Positions 24,464-33,582 of a DNA stretch of 46,381 nucleotides are shown piece after piece. Location: positions 1-46,381 of the forward strand of contig NZ_JABXYX010000058.1 of the NCBI RefSeq assembly GCF_017982655.1. The letters run 5' to 3'. The notes beneath the pieces are model-generated. The model made no database searches and was not told the DNA's origin. It saw only the letters and a list, made by a program, of their open reading frames with translations. The translations under genes were made by a program, and so were the position numbers. Source of the DNA: Brasilonema sp. CT11 (GTDB lineage: Bacteria > Cyanobacteriota > Cyanobacteriia > Cyanobacteriales > Nostocaceae). Each line of letters begins with the position of its first letter. Within the stretch, counting starts at the first letter, position 1.

Positions 24464-24802
24464 ATGACTTTAGCACTAGGCATGATTGAAGTTTATGGCG
24501 TTCCTACAGCAGTGGAAGCGGGGGACGCCATGTGTAAAGCTGCCCGTATCACCCTTGTTGGGTATGAAAATACTGATTTAGGGCGAATTACTGTGCTTAT
24601 CCGGGGAGCAGTAGGTGAGGTTAATGTTGCGATCGCAGCAGGACTTGAGGCGATACCGCGAGTCAATGGTGGTGAGGTGCTTTCTCATCACATAATTCCT
24701 CGTCCCCATGAAAATTTAGAATATGTTTTGCCGATTTATCAATCAGTAAATATTGAGCAATTCAATTCTGATATCCGATTTCCACCGCCATTGTCGGCGT
24801 AA
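24464..24802 (+). CDS. ccmK: Carboxysome shell protein CcmK paralogue (BMC domain)
   Basis: This 112-residue BMC-domain protein begins MTLALGMIEVYGVPTAVEAG and carries AAGLEAIPRVNGGEVLSHHI and PRPHENLEYVLPI, all standard for CcmK hexamers that tile the beta-carboxysome facets. The pore loop, normally KIGSG after VGYE, is NTDLG here, so the pore Lys and Ser are replaced by Asn, Thr, Asp and Leu. The C-terminal tail (SVNIEQFNSDIRFPPPLSA) is longer than in CcmK2. It sits outside a ccmKLMN operon, right behind a P450 gene, as is common for accessory paralogues (CcmK3-6 types). Which subtype cannot be settled by eye. Confidence 0.88.
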   Translation: MTLALGMIEVYGVPTAVEAGDAMCKAARITLVGYENTDLGRITVLIRGAVGEVNVAIAAGLEAIPRVNGGEVLSHHIIPRPHENLEYVLPIYQSVNIEQFNSDIRFPPPLSA

Positions 24803-24829
24803 AAACTGTTGAATACTGAGTTCTCATCC

Positions 24830-24881
24830 GCCTAGGACTGTAAGTCCTGGGCTGCATAGCCAAAGTCCATTTTAATGGACT
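24830..24881. repeat. Pair of hairpins downstream of ccmK
   Basis: GCCTAGGACT/AGTCCTGGGC (24830-24852) and AGTCCATT/AATGGACT (24864-24881) form two stem-loops, 28 bp after the ccmK stop. They may terminate transcription, but the double-hairpin layout with AGTCC cores also resembles dispersed repeats of filamentous cyanobacteria. Confidence 0.55.
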
Positions 24882-24970
24882 AAAATTGTAACTTGTTTTT
24901 GAGTAGATTTCAACAGTATTTTATCTAAGCATTAGTGGTTTATTTGTAATGGTGTAAGATATCAGTCAAT

Positions 24971-25957
24971 CTACTTTAATGGAATAAAACCTACTCGTTG
25001 GACAATCTGTTGTCCACTAGGGGAGATGGCAAAGTCAATAAATTGTTTTGCTCCTGGACTGGTTTTACGCGGTACGACTAAATAAACGACTCGACTAATA
25101 GGATAAGTACTATTTTTAATTGCAGCTTGATCAGTAGGAGAAATTCCATTTACAGAAACAATACGAACCGTTTTTTGATTTTCTAACTGAGAAACTGTGC
25201 TGTAAGTGATGCCATTATCACCTAACTCACGTAATAGCGCAGTCGTTTCATCTTTCTTGATTGTGGTGAAATTTGCACTATCAGGTGCAAAAGATTCCTC
25301 CAACAGCACAACTTCCTGAAAGAATGTATATGTACCACTATCTGGAGAGCGATTAATAACTTTTATTGGTAGGTTAGGACCTCCTACTTGTGACCAGTTA
25401 GTGATTTTTCCTTGAAAAATTCCCTTCAACTGTTCCATAGTCAATTCCCCTTTATACGGGTTGTTGACGCCTACTGCGACAGCCAAAGCATCGCGGGCAA
25501 TTGGAACTTGCACGAGTCCAGCCTGTGCTTCATCAGCTTTTAGGGGACGTGAACTAGCAGCCATCAACACTTTGCCGTCTCTCAAGTTTTGAATCCCTTT
25601 ATTGGTACCATTGGGACTACCATTTGGTAAGCCATAAGTTGTAGGCAAGGAAGGGTTTACGGGATTAAACGCAATTTGCAGCTGCTTGATCAAAGCGACT
25701 ATCGTGACGCTACCATCAATTGTGAGCACACTTGGATTGGGTAGACTGGTATCCAAGTTTGATGTGTTAAAACCTTGAACTGTAGTGGGTGTCGCAGTTT
25801 GCTGTCCAGAAGAATTAACAGAGGGCTGAGTCTGTTGGTTGGATGCAAAAGGCAAGCTATTTCGGAAGAACCACACACCAAACCCTAAAAGCCCTAGAGT
25901 GACGAGCAGAGATAGCACTAAAGTGAATGTTTCTTTACTGTTGCTTTTATTAGCCAT
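24971..25957 (-). CDS. PstS-like phosphate-type ABC transporter substrate-binding protein
   Basis: This 328-residue protein has a membrane anchor or uncleaved signal (FTLVLSLLVTLGLLGFGVWF, about 11-30) and a Ser/Thr/Gln-rich linker. A periplasmic binding fold of the PBP_like_2 type follows: LTIDGSVTIVALIKQLQIAF, LMAASSRPLKADEAQAG, VPIARDALAVAVG, LKGIFQGKITNWSQVGG and RSPDSGTYTFFQEVVL. TMEQLKGIFQGKITNW and SGT are hallmarks of PstS-like proteins. No transporter permease or ATPase genes are adjacent, so this is an orphan binding protein, perhaps working with a distant Pst system or in sensing. Ligand is inferred only. Confidence 0.83.
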   Translation of the reverse strand: MANKSNSKETFTLVLSLLVTLGLLGFGVWFFRNSLPFASNQQTQPSVNSSGQQTATPTTVQGFNTSNLDTSLPNPSVLTIDGSVTIVALIKQLQIAFNPVNPSLPTTYGLPNGSPNGTNKGIQNLRDGKVLMAASSRPLKADEAQAGLVQVPIARDALAVAVGVNNPYKGELTMEQLKGIFQGKITNWSQVGGPNLPIKVINRSPDSGTYTFFQEVVLLEESFAPDSANFTTIKKDETTALLRELGDNGITYSTVSQLENQKTVRIVSVNGISPTDQAAIKNSTYPISRVVYLVVPRKTSPGAKQFIDFAISPSGQQIVQRVGFIPLK

Positions 25958-26094
25958 GAGTGCTTGCAGGTATTGGAAGTTTATAAATTAGTATGGTCTA
26001 AATAGTGGCTAGTATTCCCTATAATGCCGCTTCAGCTATCAATAGATACGCCGAATAAACCGCTATCTCTATGCTACAGAAGTCTGTCAGTATG

Positions 26095-26195
26095 TGGTGC
26101 GATCGCTTCTCTACGAGACGCTGCGCGTTCCCCCTCTGGGCGTGCGCTTGCGCTTACGCGCTCTGCGCTCCCTTGCGATCGCTTCTTCAATTTCA
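26095..26195. repeat. Dispersed repeat (GCGATCGCTTCTCTACGAGACGCTGCGCG type)
   Basis: Two GCGATCGCTTCT segments (26100 and 26176) flank GAGACGCTGCGCGTTCC and GGGCGTGCGCTTGCGCTTAC. A closely related block is at 40068-40180. These recur as interspersed repeats and contain HIP1 octamers. Short open frames here are incidental. The remainder of 25958-26244 is spacer. Confidence 0.75.
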
Positions 26196-26244
26196 ATATC
26201 TGCAAATTGATCAGATTCAAGCTTTTTGCAATATTCCTACTAAG

Positions 26245-27675
26245 TTAAGGCGTACACGAGATTTTAGTCAATTTAAATACAGAACACTCCTCTAAAAATC
26301 GCTTTGGAATTTCTAGACTATCTCCCCAATGTTGATGAATGTAAGAAGTATGTAGAGATGGAAGCAAATTCCATCCTTCATCGCCTGTGGATTCTTCGGA
26401 GTCGTAGCGATAAGTTTGAAACAATGGCGAATGGGGAGTTGAGATTAAGCGGGAACGATGAAACTCATGTCCGTAAACGGTTGCACCTGCACTTACCAAC
26501 AGACTATCCTGTAAAGCAACTGCTCGACGATACCCTAAGGTAAGACGCTTACCCATCACGGCTGTTGTGGGCAATACTCCTACCATTGACCAAGATTTAT
26601 CCTCAAAATCGACGATTTGCTCACATAGATACATTAATCCGCCACATTCAGCAATGGTAGGCATTCCAGAGAGAATTGCTGTTTTGACTGCATCGCGGAC
26701 GCTGTTGTTTTGGGCTAGCTGTTGGGCAAAGACTTCTGGAAAACCACCGCCAAAATACATCCCTTGCACATCTTCTGGTAATCCAGCGTCTTCTAAAGGA
26801 CTCCAAAAAACCAGTTCTGCACCCAACTGCTGTAGCAAGTCAAGATTGTCTTGATAGTAGAAATTGAAAGCGCGATCGCGCGCTACGGCTATTCTTACGG
26901 AAAGTGGGGAGTGAGGGAGTGAGGGAATAACTTCTCTCCCTCTTTCACTCTTTCCCTCTCTCGTTCCCTCTGTCCTTAAAAGTGGTAACAAGCGTTCCCA
27001 GTCAAAGCAAGTATTTCCCAAATGGGCGAGTCGGTCAATTAAAGCCTGTAGTTGAGGAAGTTCTGCAGTAGGTACTAAACCCAGGTGTCGGTCTGGTATT
27101 GTAATATTTTCCTCACGCCGCAACACCCCAAGAATCGGTAGTTGCAGAGGTTCTAGGGCATCTTTGAGAAGGGATAGATGGCGATCGCTTCCCACTCGAT
27201 TAAGTACAAGCCCAGCAATTTTGACTTTTTGGTCAAATGAGCAATAACCGTGTGCGATCGCAGCTACAGAACCAGACAACCGACTGCAATCTATCACCAA
27301 TACTACAGGTAAATTCAGTAACCGCGCTATATGAGCCGTACTAGCAAAGTCATTTACCCCACCCCTGAGCTTGGGGTGGGGTTGGGGTGGAGTAACTCCA
27401 TCAAACAGCCCCATCACTCCTTCTATTAAAGTATATTCAGATACTTGAGACTGATGATAAAAACATTGCTTGATGTATTCTTCTGATGTCAGCACAGGGT
27501 CTAAATTGCGACAAGCGCGACCTGTGACGTGCTGATGAAACATCGGGTCGATGTAATCCGGACCAACTTTGAAAGATTGTACTTGTGTACTTCGTTGACA
27601 CAAAGACGCCAAAAGGGTGAGCGTGACTGTCGTCTTGCCCACCCCGCTGCGTTCTCCTGCAATAACTAAAGCCAT
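26245..27675 (-). CDS. cbiA: Cobyrinate a,c-diamide synthase
   Basis: The ATG at 27675 (476 aa, MALVIAGERSGVGKTTVTLT) is preferred to one 21 bases upstream. CbiA amidates cobyrinate side chains using ATP and glutamine in cobamide synthesis. The N-terminal P-loop (GERSGVGKTTVT) starts the dethiobiotin-synthetase-like domain, and the C-terminal class I glutaminase domain has Cys in AECGGLMYL and the late GHEFHRS segment. Two stretches look like in-frame repeat insertions: PPQPHPKLRGGV after GVMGLFDGV, from a GGGGTGGGG repeat (27358-27392), and EGTREGKSERGREVIPSLPH between the domains, from GGGAGTG/TTCCCTC repeats (26899-26980). Both fall in probable loops, so activity may survive. Confidence 0.92.
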   Translation of the reverse strand: MALVIAGERSGVGKTTVTLTLLASLCQRSTQVQSFKVGPDYIDPMFHQHVTGRACRNLDPVLTSEEYIKQCFYHQSQVSEYTLIEGVMGLFDGVTPPQPHPKLRGGVNDFASTAHIARLLNLPVVLVIDCSRLSGSVAAIAHGYCSFDQKVKIAGLVLNRVGSDRHLSLLKDALEPLQLPILGVLRREENITIPDRHLGLVPTAELPQLQALIDRLAHLGNTCFDWERLLPLLRTEGTREGKSERGREVIPSLPHSPLSVRIAVARDRAFNFYYQDNLDLLQQLGAELVFWSPLEDAGLPEDVQGMYFGGGFPEVFAQQLAQNNSVRDAVKTAILSGMPTIAECGGLMYLCEQIVDFEDKSWSMVGVLPTTAVMGKRLTLGYRRAVALQDSLLVSAGATVYGHEFHRSRLISTPHSPLFQTYRYDSEESTGDEGWNLLPSLHTSYIHQHWGDSLEIPKRFLEECSVFKLTKISCTP

Positions 27676-27897
27676 AAAGAAGTTAAAAGTTACCAAAAAA
27701 GAACTCAGAACACAGTTGTCAGAACTCAGAATTAATTATAGGCACAGGCTGACCCTAAGCGACTTGCCTTGAGCGCAGCCAAAGGGTTTTTGAACAGTTA
27801 AATTAAGAGGACTTTATCCGTGGGGATATTCTGTGTTTTGCGTTCTTCTTAAAGCTATTGACTTTTATACAACTTTGTGAAATATTCTCATAATTAT

Positions 27898-27922
27898 CCC
27901 CTCTCCTTGATAAGGAGAGGGG
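27898..27922 (-). terminator. GC-rich hairpin beyond opcA
   Basis: Perfect 11-bp arms CCCCTCTCCTT and AAGGAGAGGGG enclose GAT, about 30 bp past the opcA stop. It could terminate the pentose phosphate operon. The same CCCTCTCCTT hairpin is also a frequent cyanobacterial repeat, so both roles are possible. Confidence 0.55.
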
Positions 27923-27953
27923 TGCCCGTGAGGGCGGGGTGAGGTCTTAACGA

Positions 27954-29330
27954 CTAACTTTTAGCTCCCAACTTGAGTATTTTCGCTGTAAGTGCGAGAC
28001 CTTCTTCAAAAAGTGCCTCATGACCCCAGCGTTGCACCTGTTGGCTAAGTAAAACTTCTGCTTTTTGTTCGGAAAGTGAAGTCACTTGTTGAAATACACC
28101 ACTAGCTTGGGCACCGCCTTGTGTTTCCATGCGCATACAACCACCTGTTTCCGAACAGATGAGAGTCCCGCAGTTTGCCTGTGGATTTGTGGAACTTAGG
28201 CGCAGGGCAATCAAATCACCAGGAATTTCACCTGCATCACCAACTGGAACCCCTGCCAACTCTGCTTCTATTTGCCGTTGACCTTGTGCACTGAAGTTAA
28301 TTTTGGTGATGTCGTAATCTCCGCTTTCTTTTTGATAGGAAACCGGATGCCATTCTAAGCGACTTGCCAGCCAACCCAAAAACATCAGTGCTTGTACGGA
28401 GTTGCCTTTTTCATAATCAATGTTAACTCTGTCAATTTCTACTAAGGCAGCACGACGTTGGGGTGGATCGTAAGCTTCGGCTGTTAATTCCTGCCATCCT
28501 GAAAGACGACGCCAGTTCAAATCAGCTAGTGGAATATCAGATTCTACCAACTGTTGCAAGTTGAGTAAATCGCTTTCTGACTTGTTAAAGTAGCAGGAGT
28601 CTACAATCACGTTGTTGCAAACTGCCGATAGTCTCTTGAACAAACCGTTGTTAAGGTCTGGTGTTGCTTTCCACCAGAGAAACTTGGGCAAGCCACCAAT
28701 TAACAATGCTTGAATCATCCCACCAACTCGTTCTAAAGCAGCAGCTGTTCCTGTGAAAGTAATGTATTCACAGCAAACGAGTGCACTTGCGGACTGCTTT
28801 TGAATTGGGCAGTAGGCAGAGACTTGAGCCGTTACCCCTACATCTTCGCCACCTATTGGAGATAGGGCAATAATCCGGCAGGGGTTGCGAATGGCAATTT
28901 CATCAGCAATTCGAGGGCTACTGGCATCTGGAGCATAAGATCCACCATTACCGTTTTGGACAGTTGCCCCATTACTTTGACGTTTGGAGAATTCTTGCCG
29001 CAAGACAGCAAGCGTTTCTTCTGTTGCTATTCCTGTCTGTGTCAAACCATGAGTTTTTTGTACTTCTCGCAACGCTGTTTGTGTTTGGGGACCGAGAATA
29101 CCATCAATAGGACCTTTGTAAAGTCCCAAACCAGCCAATAGATACTGGGTTTCCTCGGGTTCGTAAACAACCAAAGTAAATGTTGTGGCGCGAGTGGCAG
29201 CAGGAAGTGCACCGTCTTCACCTGCAATACCGTAACTTTGCCAAATCTGACTTAGTTCCGCTTCAATATCTGTCAGCGAAACATCCTTGGGAGCTTGAAG
29301 TGAGAAAATTGTAGAAGCTTGGGAAGTCAT
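27954..29330 (-). CDS. opcA: Glucose-6-phosphate dehydrogenase assembly protein OpcA
   Basis: This 458-residue protein activates Zwf allosterically in cyanobacteria and is needed for the oxidative pentose phosphate pathway in heterocysts and in the dark. Residues about 55-110 form a peptidoglycan-binding-like repeat (GLYKGPIDGILGPQTQTALR, then VQKTHGLTQTGIATEETLAV), usual in cyanobacterial OpcA. The main OpcA domain follows, with RNPCRIIALSPIGGEDVGVT, VCCEYITFTG, PKFLWWKATPDLN and CNNVIVDSCYFNKSESDLLN. Conserved Cys residues, redox-sensitive in this system, are present. It lies 93 bp downstream of zwf, the order seen in Nostoc punctiforme. Confidence 0.92.
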   Translation of the reverse strand: MTSQASTIFSLQAPKDVSLTDIEAELSQIWQSYGIAGEDGALPAATRATTFTLVVYEPEETQYLLAGLGLYKGPIDGILGPQTQTALREVQKTHGLTQTGIATEETLAVLRQEFSKRQSNGATVQNGNGGSYAPDASSPRIADEIAIRNPCRIIALSPIGGEDVGVTAQVSAYCPIQKQSASALVCCEYITFTGTAAALERVGGMIQALLIGGLPKFLWWKATPDLNNGLFKRLSAVCNNVIVDSCYFNKSESDLLNLQQLVESDIPLADLNWRRLSGWQELTAEAYDPPQRRAALVEIDRVNIDYEKGNSVQALMFLGWLASRLEWHPVSYQKESGDYDITKINFSAQGQRQIEAELAGVPVGDAGEIPGDLIALRLSSTNPQANCGTLICSETGGCMRMETQGGAQASGVFQQVTSLSEQKAEVLLSQQVQRWGHEALFEEGLALTAKILKLGAKS

Positions 29331-29336
29331 AACAAT

Positions 29337-29370
29337 TGAAGTATGAAGTATGAAGTTATGAAGTATGAGT
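29337..29370. repeat. Heptamer repeats GAAGTAT in the zwf-opcA gap
   Basis: Tandem GAAGTAT/GAAGTTAT units lie between the opcA start and the zwf stop. This is a typical STRR insertion; it leaves the gene order intact. Confidence 0.75.
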
Positions 29371-29423
29371 TGCAGAAGGATAAAGGAGAAAAATTTTATT
29401 TATATCCCTTACCCTTCATTCTT

Positions 29424-30953
29424 CTATAATCTGCGCCAACGGCGACCATCTTGGTTAATTAACAACTCCGCTTCGGCTGGTTCCCAAGTGCCAGCTTCAT
29501 ATCGGGGAACGGACGCGGGGTCACTTGGCGTATCCCAAACAGAAAGGATTGGTGTTACCACTCGCCAAGCAGCTTCCACTTCGTCTGCCCGTGTGAATAA
29601 TGTCTGGTCGCCCATCATACAATCTAAAAACAGGCGATCATAGGCATCGGAAGTTGCTTGGATACCAAAAGAACCATAAGTAAAGTCCATATCAACGGAA
29701 CGGGTACGGAATGCTGCTCCTGGCATCTTGACTTCAAACCGTAGAGAAATTCCTTCGTTAGGCTGAATCCGCATTGCCAAAATGTTCCCAGCCATTTGTT
29801 GGGCAGCAGATGGAAACATCCGCGAAGGAACTTCACGGAAGTGTATGGAAATCTCACTGACTTTTTTTGGCATCCGCTTACCAGTACGCAAGTAGAACGG
29901 AACTCCTTGCCAGCGCCAGTTATCAACCATAAACTTCACCGCCACGTAGGTGGGTGTTGTGGAGTTTGCAGCAACTCCGGGTTCTTCATGATAACCAGGC
30001 ACAGGTTTACCCTTCATCCACCCAGCATTATACTGACCCCGTACTGCAGAACGGTGGAGATTTTGGACATCAGCTAATCGGGTGGCTTGGAGAACCTTCA
30101 CTTTTTCCGTACGGATGCTCTCAGCATCTAGGGAATTGGGAGGTTCGATCGCACTCATGCAAAAAAGTTGCATCAGGTGGTTTTGCAACATATCCCGCAG
30201 TGCGCCGGAGCTTTCATAGTATCCAGCTCTGTCTTCAACTCCCACGGTTTCTGCTACAGTGATCTGAACGTGATCAACAAATTGGCGATTCCATAAGGGT
30301 TCAAAAATCGCATTGGCAAAGCGAAACACCAATAGATTCTGAACTGTTTCTTTCCCGAGGTAGTGGTCAATCCGGTAGACTTGCTGTTCTTTGCAATATT
30401 TCTGCACCACTCGGTTCAGACTTTGGGCTGATGCCAAGTCGCGACCAAAAGGTTTTTCAATGACTAGACGATGTTTGTCGGGGTCTTCCAGCATCCCCTG
30501 TGAGCCAAGTTGCTTGATTGCTTCTGGAAAGAAATTTGGTGCCACAGACAGGTAGAACATCCGGTTTCCCCGTGTTCCCCTTTTCTCGTCTAACTCACTC
30601 AATAATTTATTGAGTTTTTGATAAGTTTCTGGCTTATCCATATCACCAGAACTGTAGAAAAGACCTTGGGAGAAGTCTTGCCAGAGTTCCTCCGCACCGA
30701 CACCGCCATGAGCTTCTTCCATGCCCTTACGCATTTGTTCGCGGAAGTATTCATGGCTCCAGTCGCGACGTGCTACGCCAACAATGGTGATTTCTGGTGG
30801 AATGCGTCGTTCTTGTCGCAGTTTGTACAGTGCTGGTACGAGTTTGCGCCAAGTCAGGTCACCGGAAGCACCAAAGATAGTTATAATCTGAGGTTCCGGC
30901 ATCCGTTGCTGTTGCAGACCAACCCGCAGGGGATTTTCTAGCAGACTGACCAT
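29424..30953 (-). CDS. zwf: Glucose-6-phosphate 1-dehydrogenase
   Basis: This 509-residue enzyme oxidises glucose 6-phosphate with NADP, the first step of the oxidative pentose phosphate pathway and the main NADPH source in heterocysts. Cofactor motif [15 protein letters not shown]-like (about 23-36) is followed by the substrate site [20 protein letters not shown] and [12 protein letters not shown]. The ATG at 30953 gives the usual start ([20 protein letters not shown]). It is upstream of opcA and downstream of tal, as in the Nostoc fbp-tal-zwf-opcA cluster. The 276-bp gap to tal, which includes a dispersed repeat, leaves room for a zwf-specific promoter. Confidence 0.96.
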   Translation of the reverse strand: MVSLLENPLRVGLQQQRMPEPQIITIFGASGDLTWRKLVPALYKLRQERRIPPEITIVGVARRDWSHEYFREQMRKGMEEAHGGVGAEELWQDFSQGLFYSSGDMDKPETYQKLNKLLSELDEKRGTRGNRMFYLSVAPNFFPEAIKQLGSQGMLEDPDKHRLVIEKPFGRDLASAQSLNRVVQKYCKEQQVYRIDHYLGKETVQNLLVFRFANAIFEPLWNRQFVDHVQITVAETVGVEDRAGYYESSGALRDMLQNHLMQLFCMSAIEPPNSLDAESIRTEKVKVLQATRLADVQNLHRSAVRGQYNAGWMKGKPVPGYHEEPGVAANSTTPTYVAVKFMVDNWRWQGVPFYLRTGKRMPKKVSEISIHFREVPSRMFPSAAQQMAGNILAMRIQPNEGISLRFEVKMPGAAFRTRSVDMDFTYGSFGIQATSDAYDRLFLDCMMGDQTLFTRADEVEAAWRVVTPILSVWDTPSDPASVPRYEAGTWEPAEAELLINQDGRRWRRL

Positions 30954-31034
30954 AACAATTTTGGGGTTTGGATGTAAGATTTGCGATTAGAAATTGGGGA
31001 AATTGTCCCTTTTGGGGATTAGGGACAATAGGAA

Positions 31035-31215
31035 TTGTTAGTCGTTAGTTGTCAACTAGTTATCAGTGATCAATTATTTGATCACCCTATGGCTAACGCC
31101 ACGCCTTACGGCTATCGGGAACGCCCGTCGCCTAGGTCGGGAGAACGCCACATGCTTCAAGCCGGGAAACCCGTCCAACGCAGTGGCTCCCCTCCAAAGA
31201 GCGCTGGCTCACTGA
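31035..31215. repeat. Dispersed GC-rich repeat between tal and zwf
   Basis: Heptamer-like GTTAGTCGTTAGTTGTC leads to a GC-rich mosaic (GCCACGCCTTACGGC, GGGAACGCCCGTCGCC, GCCGGGAAACCCGTCCAACG, CAGTGGCTCCCC). The GGGTTTCCC and AACGC.GTGGCTC segments match blocks at 11000-11040 and 14460-14490. It inserts about 150 bp into a metabolic operon. Confidence 0.75.
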
Positions 31216-31229
31216 TAACTGTTAAGTTC

Positions 31230-32375
31230 TTACACAGGAGACAACTGTTTAACCTTGCTTTCCAGAGAGTTCATCAGTGATTCAAAGGGCTTGACAAACT
31301 TATCGATACCTTCAACAAGCAGTTCGTCCATCACTTTGTTGATATCAATGTTGATGTCTGGATCTTTGAGGCTTTCTATCAGTTGGTAAGCTTCTTCTGT
31401 GCCTGTTTCAATGCGGCTGGCGACGTCGCAGTGGTCAGCACAAGCATCAATTGTGGCAGGTGGCAAGGTGTTGACAGTATCAGGACCTACGAGTTCATCA
31501 ACATACATCACGTCACTGTAGCTGGGGTCTTTGGTGCTGGTGCTTGCCCACAGGAGACGCTGTACTTTTGCTCCCTTAGCTGCCAAAGCTTTCCAGCTGT
31601 CTGTCTGAATAATCTTTTTGTATTCTTGGTAAGCAATTTTCGCGTTGGCGATCGCTACTTTTCCTTTGACATCTGTAAGCTTAGCTTCTAGGGCAATGTC
31701 ATCAACGCCTTTTTTTAATTTTGCGTCAATTTTACCGTCAATATTCGAGTCAATCCGGCTGAGGAAGAAGCTTGCCACAGAGGCAATTTTGCTAATATCC
31801 TTACCTTCGGCTGCCCGTTTTTCTAAACCACTAATGTAAGCCCAAGCTGTTTTGATGTAGCTGTCAACAGAGAACAACAGCGTAATGTTGACATTAATGC
31901 CATCAGCGATGACTTGTTCAACTGCAGGTAAACCCGCTTTTGTACCGGGAATTTTAATCATGACATTTTCCCGACCAATTTCTTGGTAATAGCGACGGGC
32001 TTCTTTGATTGTTGCCTGTGTATCATCAGAAATGCTTGGTGGAACTTCGATGCTGACGTAACCATCCAATCCATCGGTTGCATCATAAACCGGGCGTAGA
32101 ATATCACAGGCGTTGCGGATATCTGCAAAAACTAGCGATTCGTAAATTTTCTCTGTTGGTAATCCAGCCTTGATTCCTGCTTCTATATCAGCGTCATAAA
32201 TCGCGTTTCCGGCGATCGCTTTTTCAAAGATGGCTGGATTGGAGGTAATCCCACAGATGCCTTTATTTTCAACCTGGTCTTTGAGTTCGCCAGATTGAAT
32301 AATATCACGGCTCAAGTTATCCATCCAGATACTTTGACCGTAGTTTTTAATTTCCAGTAATTGATTAGTTGCCAT
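31230..32375 (-). CDS. tal: Transaldolase
   Basis: This 381-residue enzyme moves a dihydroxyacetone unit between sugar phosphates in the non-oxidative pentose phosphate branch. Diagnostic parts are SIWMDNLSRDIIQSGEL with GICGITSNPAIFEKAI (the TSNP motif), the Schiff-base lysine in NVMIKIPGTKAG, and RLLWASTSTKDPSYSD. Length fits the longer TalB-like/Tal class of cyanobacteria. It lies between fbp and zwf on the same strand with gaps of 157 and 276 bp. In Nostoc punctiforme this cluster is induced in heterocysts (known). I find no clear NtcA site here. Confidence 0.95.
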   Translation of the reverse strand: MATNQLLEIKNYGQSIWMDNLSRDIIQSGELKDQVENKGICGITSNPAIFEKAIAGNAIYDADIEAGIKAGLPTEKIYESLVFADIRNACDILRPVYDATDGLDGYVSIEVPPSISDDTQATIKEARRYYQEIGRENVMIKIPGTKAGLPAVEQVIADGINVNITLLFSVDSYIKTAWAYISGLEKRAAEGKDISKIASVASFFLSRIDSNIDGKIDAKLKKGVDDIALEAKLTDVKGKVAIANAKIAYQEYKKIIQTDSWKALAAKGAKVQRLLWASTSTKDPSYSDVMYVDELVGPDTVNTLPPATIDACADHCDVASRIETGTEEAYQLIESLKDPDINIDINKVMDELLVEGIDKFVKPFESLMNSLESKVKQLSPV

Positions 32376-32532
32376 AGCTGTATTTGTTTGACTCCTGCTT
32401 CTAATGTATCTAAGTGACGTTTGTCAAGTTGTTAGTTGTTAGTCGTTTTACTGACCGATCACGACTAACGACTAATCACTTGCTTATGCCTGAGGTGCCT
32501 ACTACACCTTCAATTGCGCTTTCTACGCTCTT

Positions 32533-33582
32533 CTAGTGACCGTTTTGAATGAAAGACTCTACCTTTGCAACATTTTTTGGGCTTCCAATAATTAAAGGTG
32601 TGCGCTGGTGTAGTTTTTTCGCTACTACCTCTAAGATATCCACGTGTCCGGTAGTAGCGCGACCACCTGCTTGCTCAATCACAAAAGCCAAGGGAGCAGA
32701 TTCATAGAGTAAGCGCAGTTTACCTTCTGGTTTCGGAAGTGTCCCTGGGTAGAGAAACACACCGCCTTGAAGCAAAATTCTGTGGATGTCACTTACCATT
32801 GCCCCACTATAGCGAGCGGTATAGCCTTCTGTTCTGTGGACATAGCGAACATATTCCCGAATCGACTCATCCCACTGCCAGAAATTGCCTTCGTTGACGC
32901 TGTATACAGGACCGTGTTCAGGAATCCTGATGTTTTCTTCAGTCAGGATAAATTCCCCTAAACTAGGGTCAAGGGTAAACGAATGAACTCCCCTACCAAT
33001 AGTATAGACTAGCATTGTGCTCGGGCCATATAATATGTACCCTGCTGCAAGTTGGTGGCGTCCAGAAGCTAGCAGATCAGCCGCTTCACCATTGAGGTCA
33101 CTTCCTTCCTGTTGCCGAATTGAGAAAATCGAACCCAAACTGAGATTTGTATCAGTGTTGGATGAGCCATCTATGGGGTCATACAAAAGAGTGTAACGAC
33201 CTATGGGGCAGTTTTCCGGAATGTAATAGGGTTTTTCCATTTCCTCAGAAGCTAGGCGACAAACTAAACCGCTTTGCTTGAAAACTGAGATAAAGACATC
33301 ATTGGCATAGACATCCATCTTTTTGACGGATTCTCCCTGCACATTGACATCCCCTGTAAATCCGAGAACCCCTTCCATTAAACCTGCATGGCTGAGGCGA
33401 CGAGCAATCAGTTTGCCAGCTAGCGCGATCCGATTCATCAGCGCACTCAGATCCTGTGCTTGAGGTGAGAAGCTCTGAAGTTGCTGCAGAACATGACGCG
33501 ATAATGTTGTACAATCCCGATCTAACGCCTTGTCTGCCACAACGTTCGTATTTAACTCCAAAGATTCCGGCGCTCTGGCCAT
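32533..33582 (-). CDS. fbp: Fructose-1,6-bisphosphatase, class I
   Basis: This 349-residue metal-dependent phosphatase hydrolyses fructose 1,6-bisphosphate. Motifs include [20 protein letters not shown] (metal-binding DPIDGSSN), [40 protein letters not shown] and [20 protein letters not shown] with its Glu. It is a class I enzyme, distinct from the bifunctional GlpX-type phosphatase. As the first gene of fbp-tal-zwf-opcA it lets heterocysts recycle fructose phosphates back through Zwf. The ATG at 33582 is preceded by GGGAGG, a good ribosome binding site. Confidence 0.95.
   Translation of the reverse strand: MARAPESLELNTNVVADKALDRDCTTLSRHVLQQLQSFSPQAQDLSALMNRIALAGKLIARRLSHAGLMEGVLGFTGDVNVQGESVKKMDVYANDVFISVFKQSGLVCRLASEEMEKPYYIPENCPIGRYTLLYDPIDGSSNTDTNLSLGSIFSIRQQEGSDLNGEAADLLASGRHQLAAGYILYGPSTMLVYTIGRGVHSFTLDPSLGEFILTEENIRIPEHGPVYSVNEGNFWQWDESIREYVRYVHRTEGYTARYSGAMVSDIHRILLQGGVFLYPGTLPKPEGKLRLLYESAPLAFVIEQAGGRATTGHVDILEVVAKKLHQRTPLIIGSPKNVAKVESFIQNGH

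Noticed and set aside
26024-26295. Two plus-strand open frames of 74 codons
   Set aside because: Both are read through the dispersed repeat block at 26095-26195 and into the cbiA 3' end; no protein-like features.
31035-31280. Plus-strand open frame of 81 codons
   Set aside because: It consists of the dispersed repeat and antisense tal sequence.
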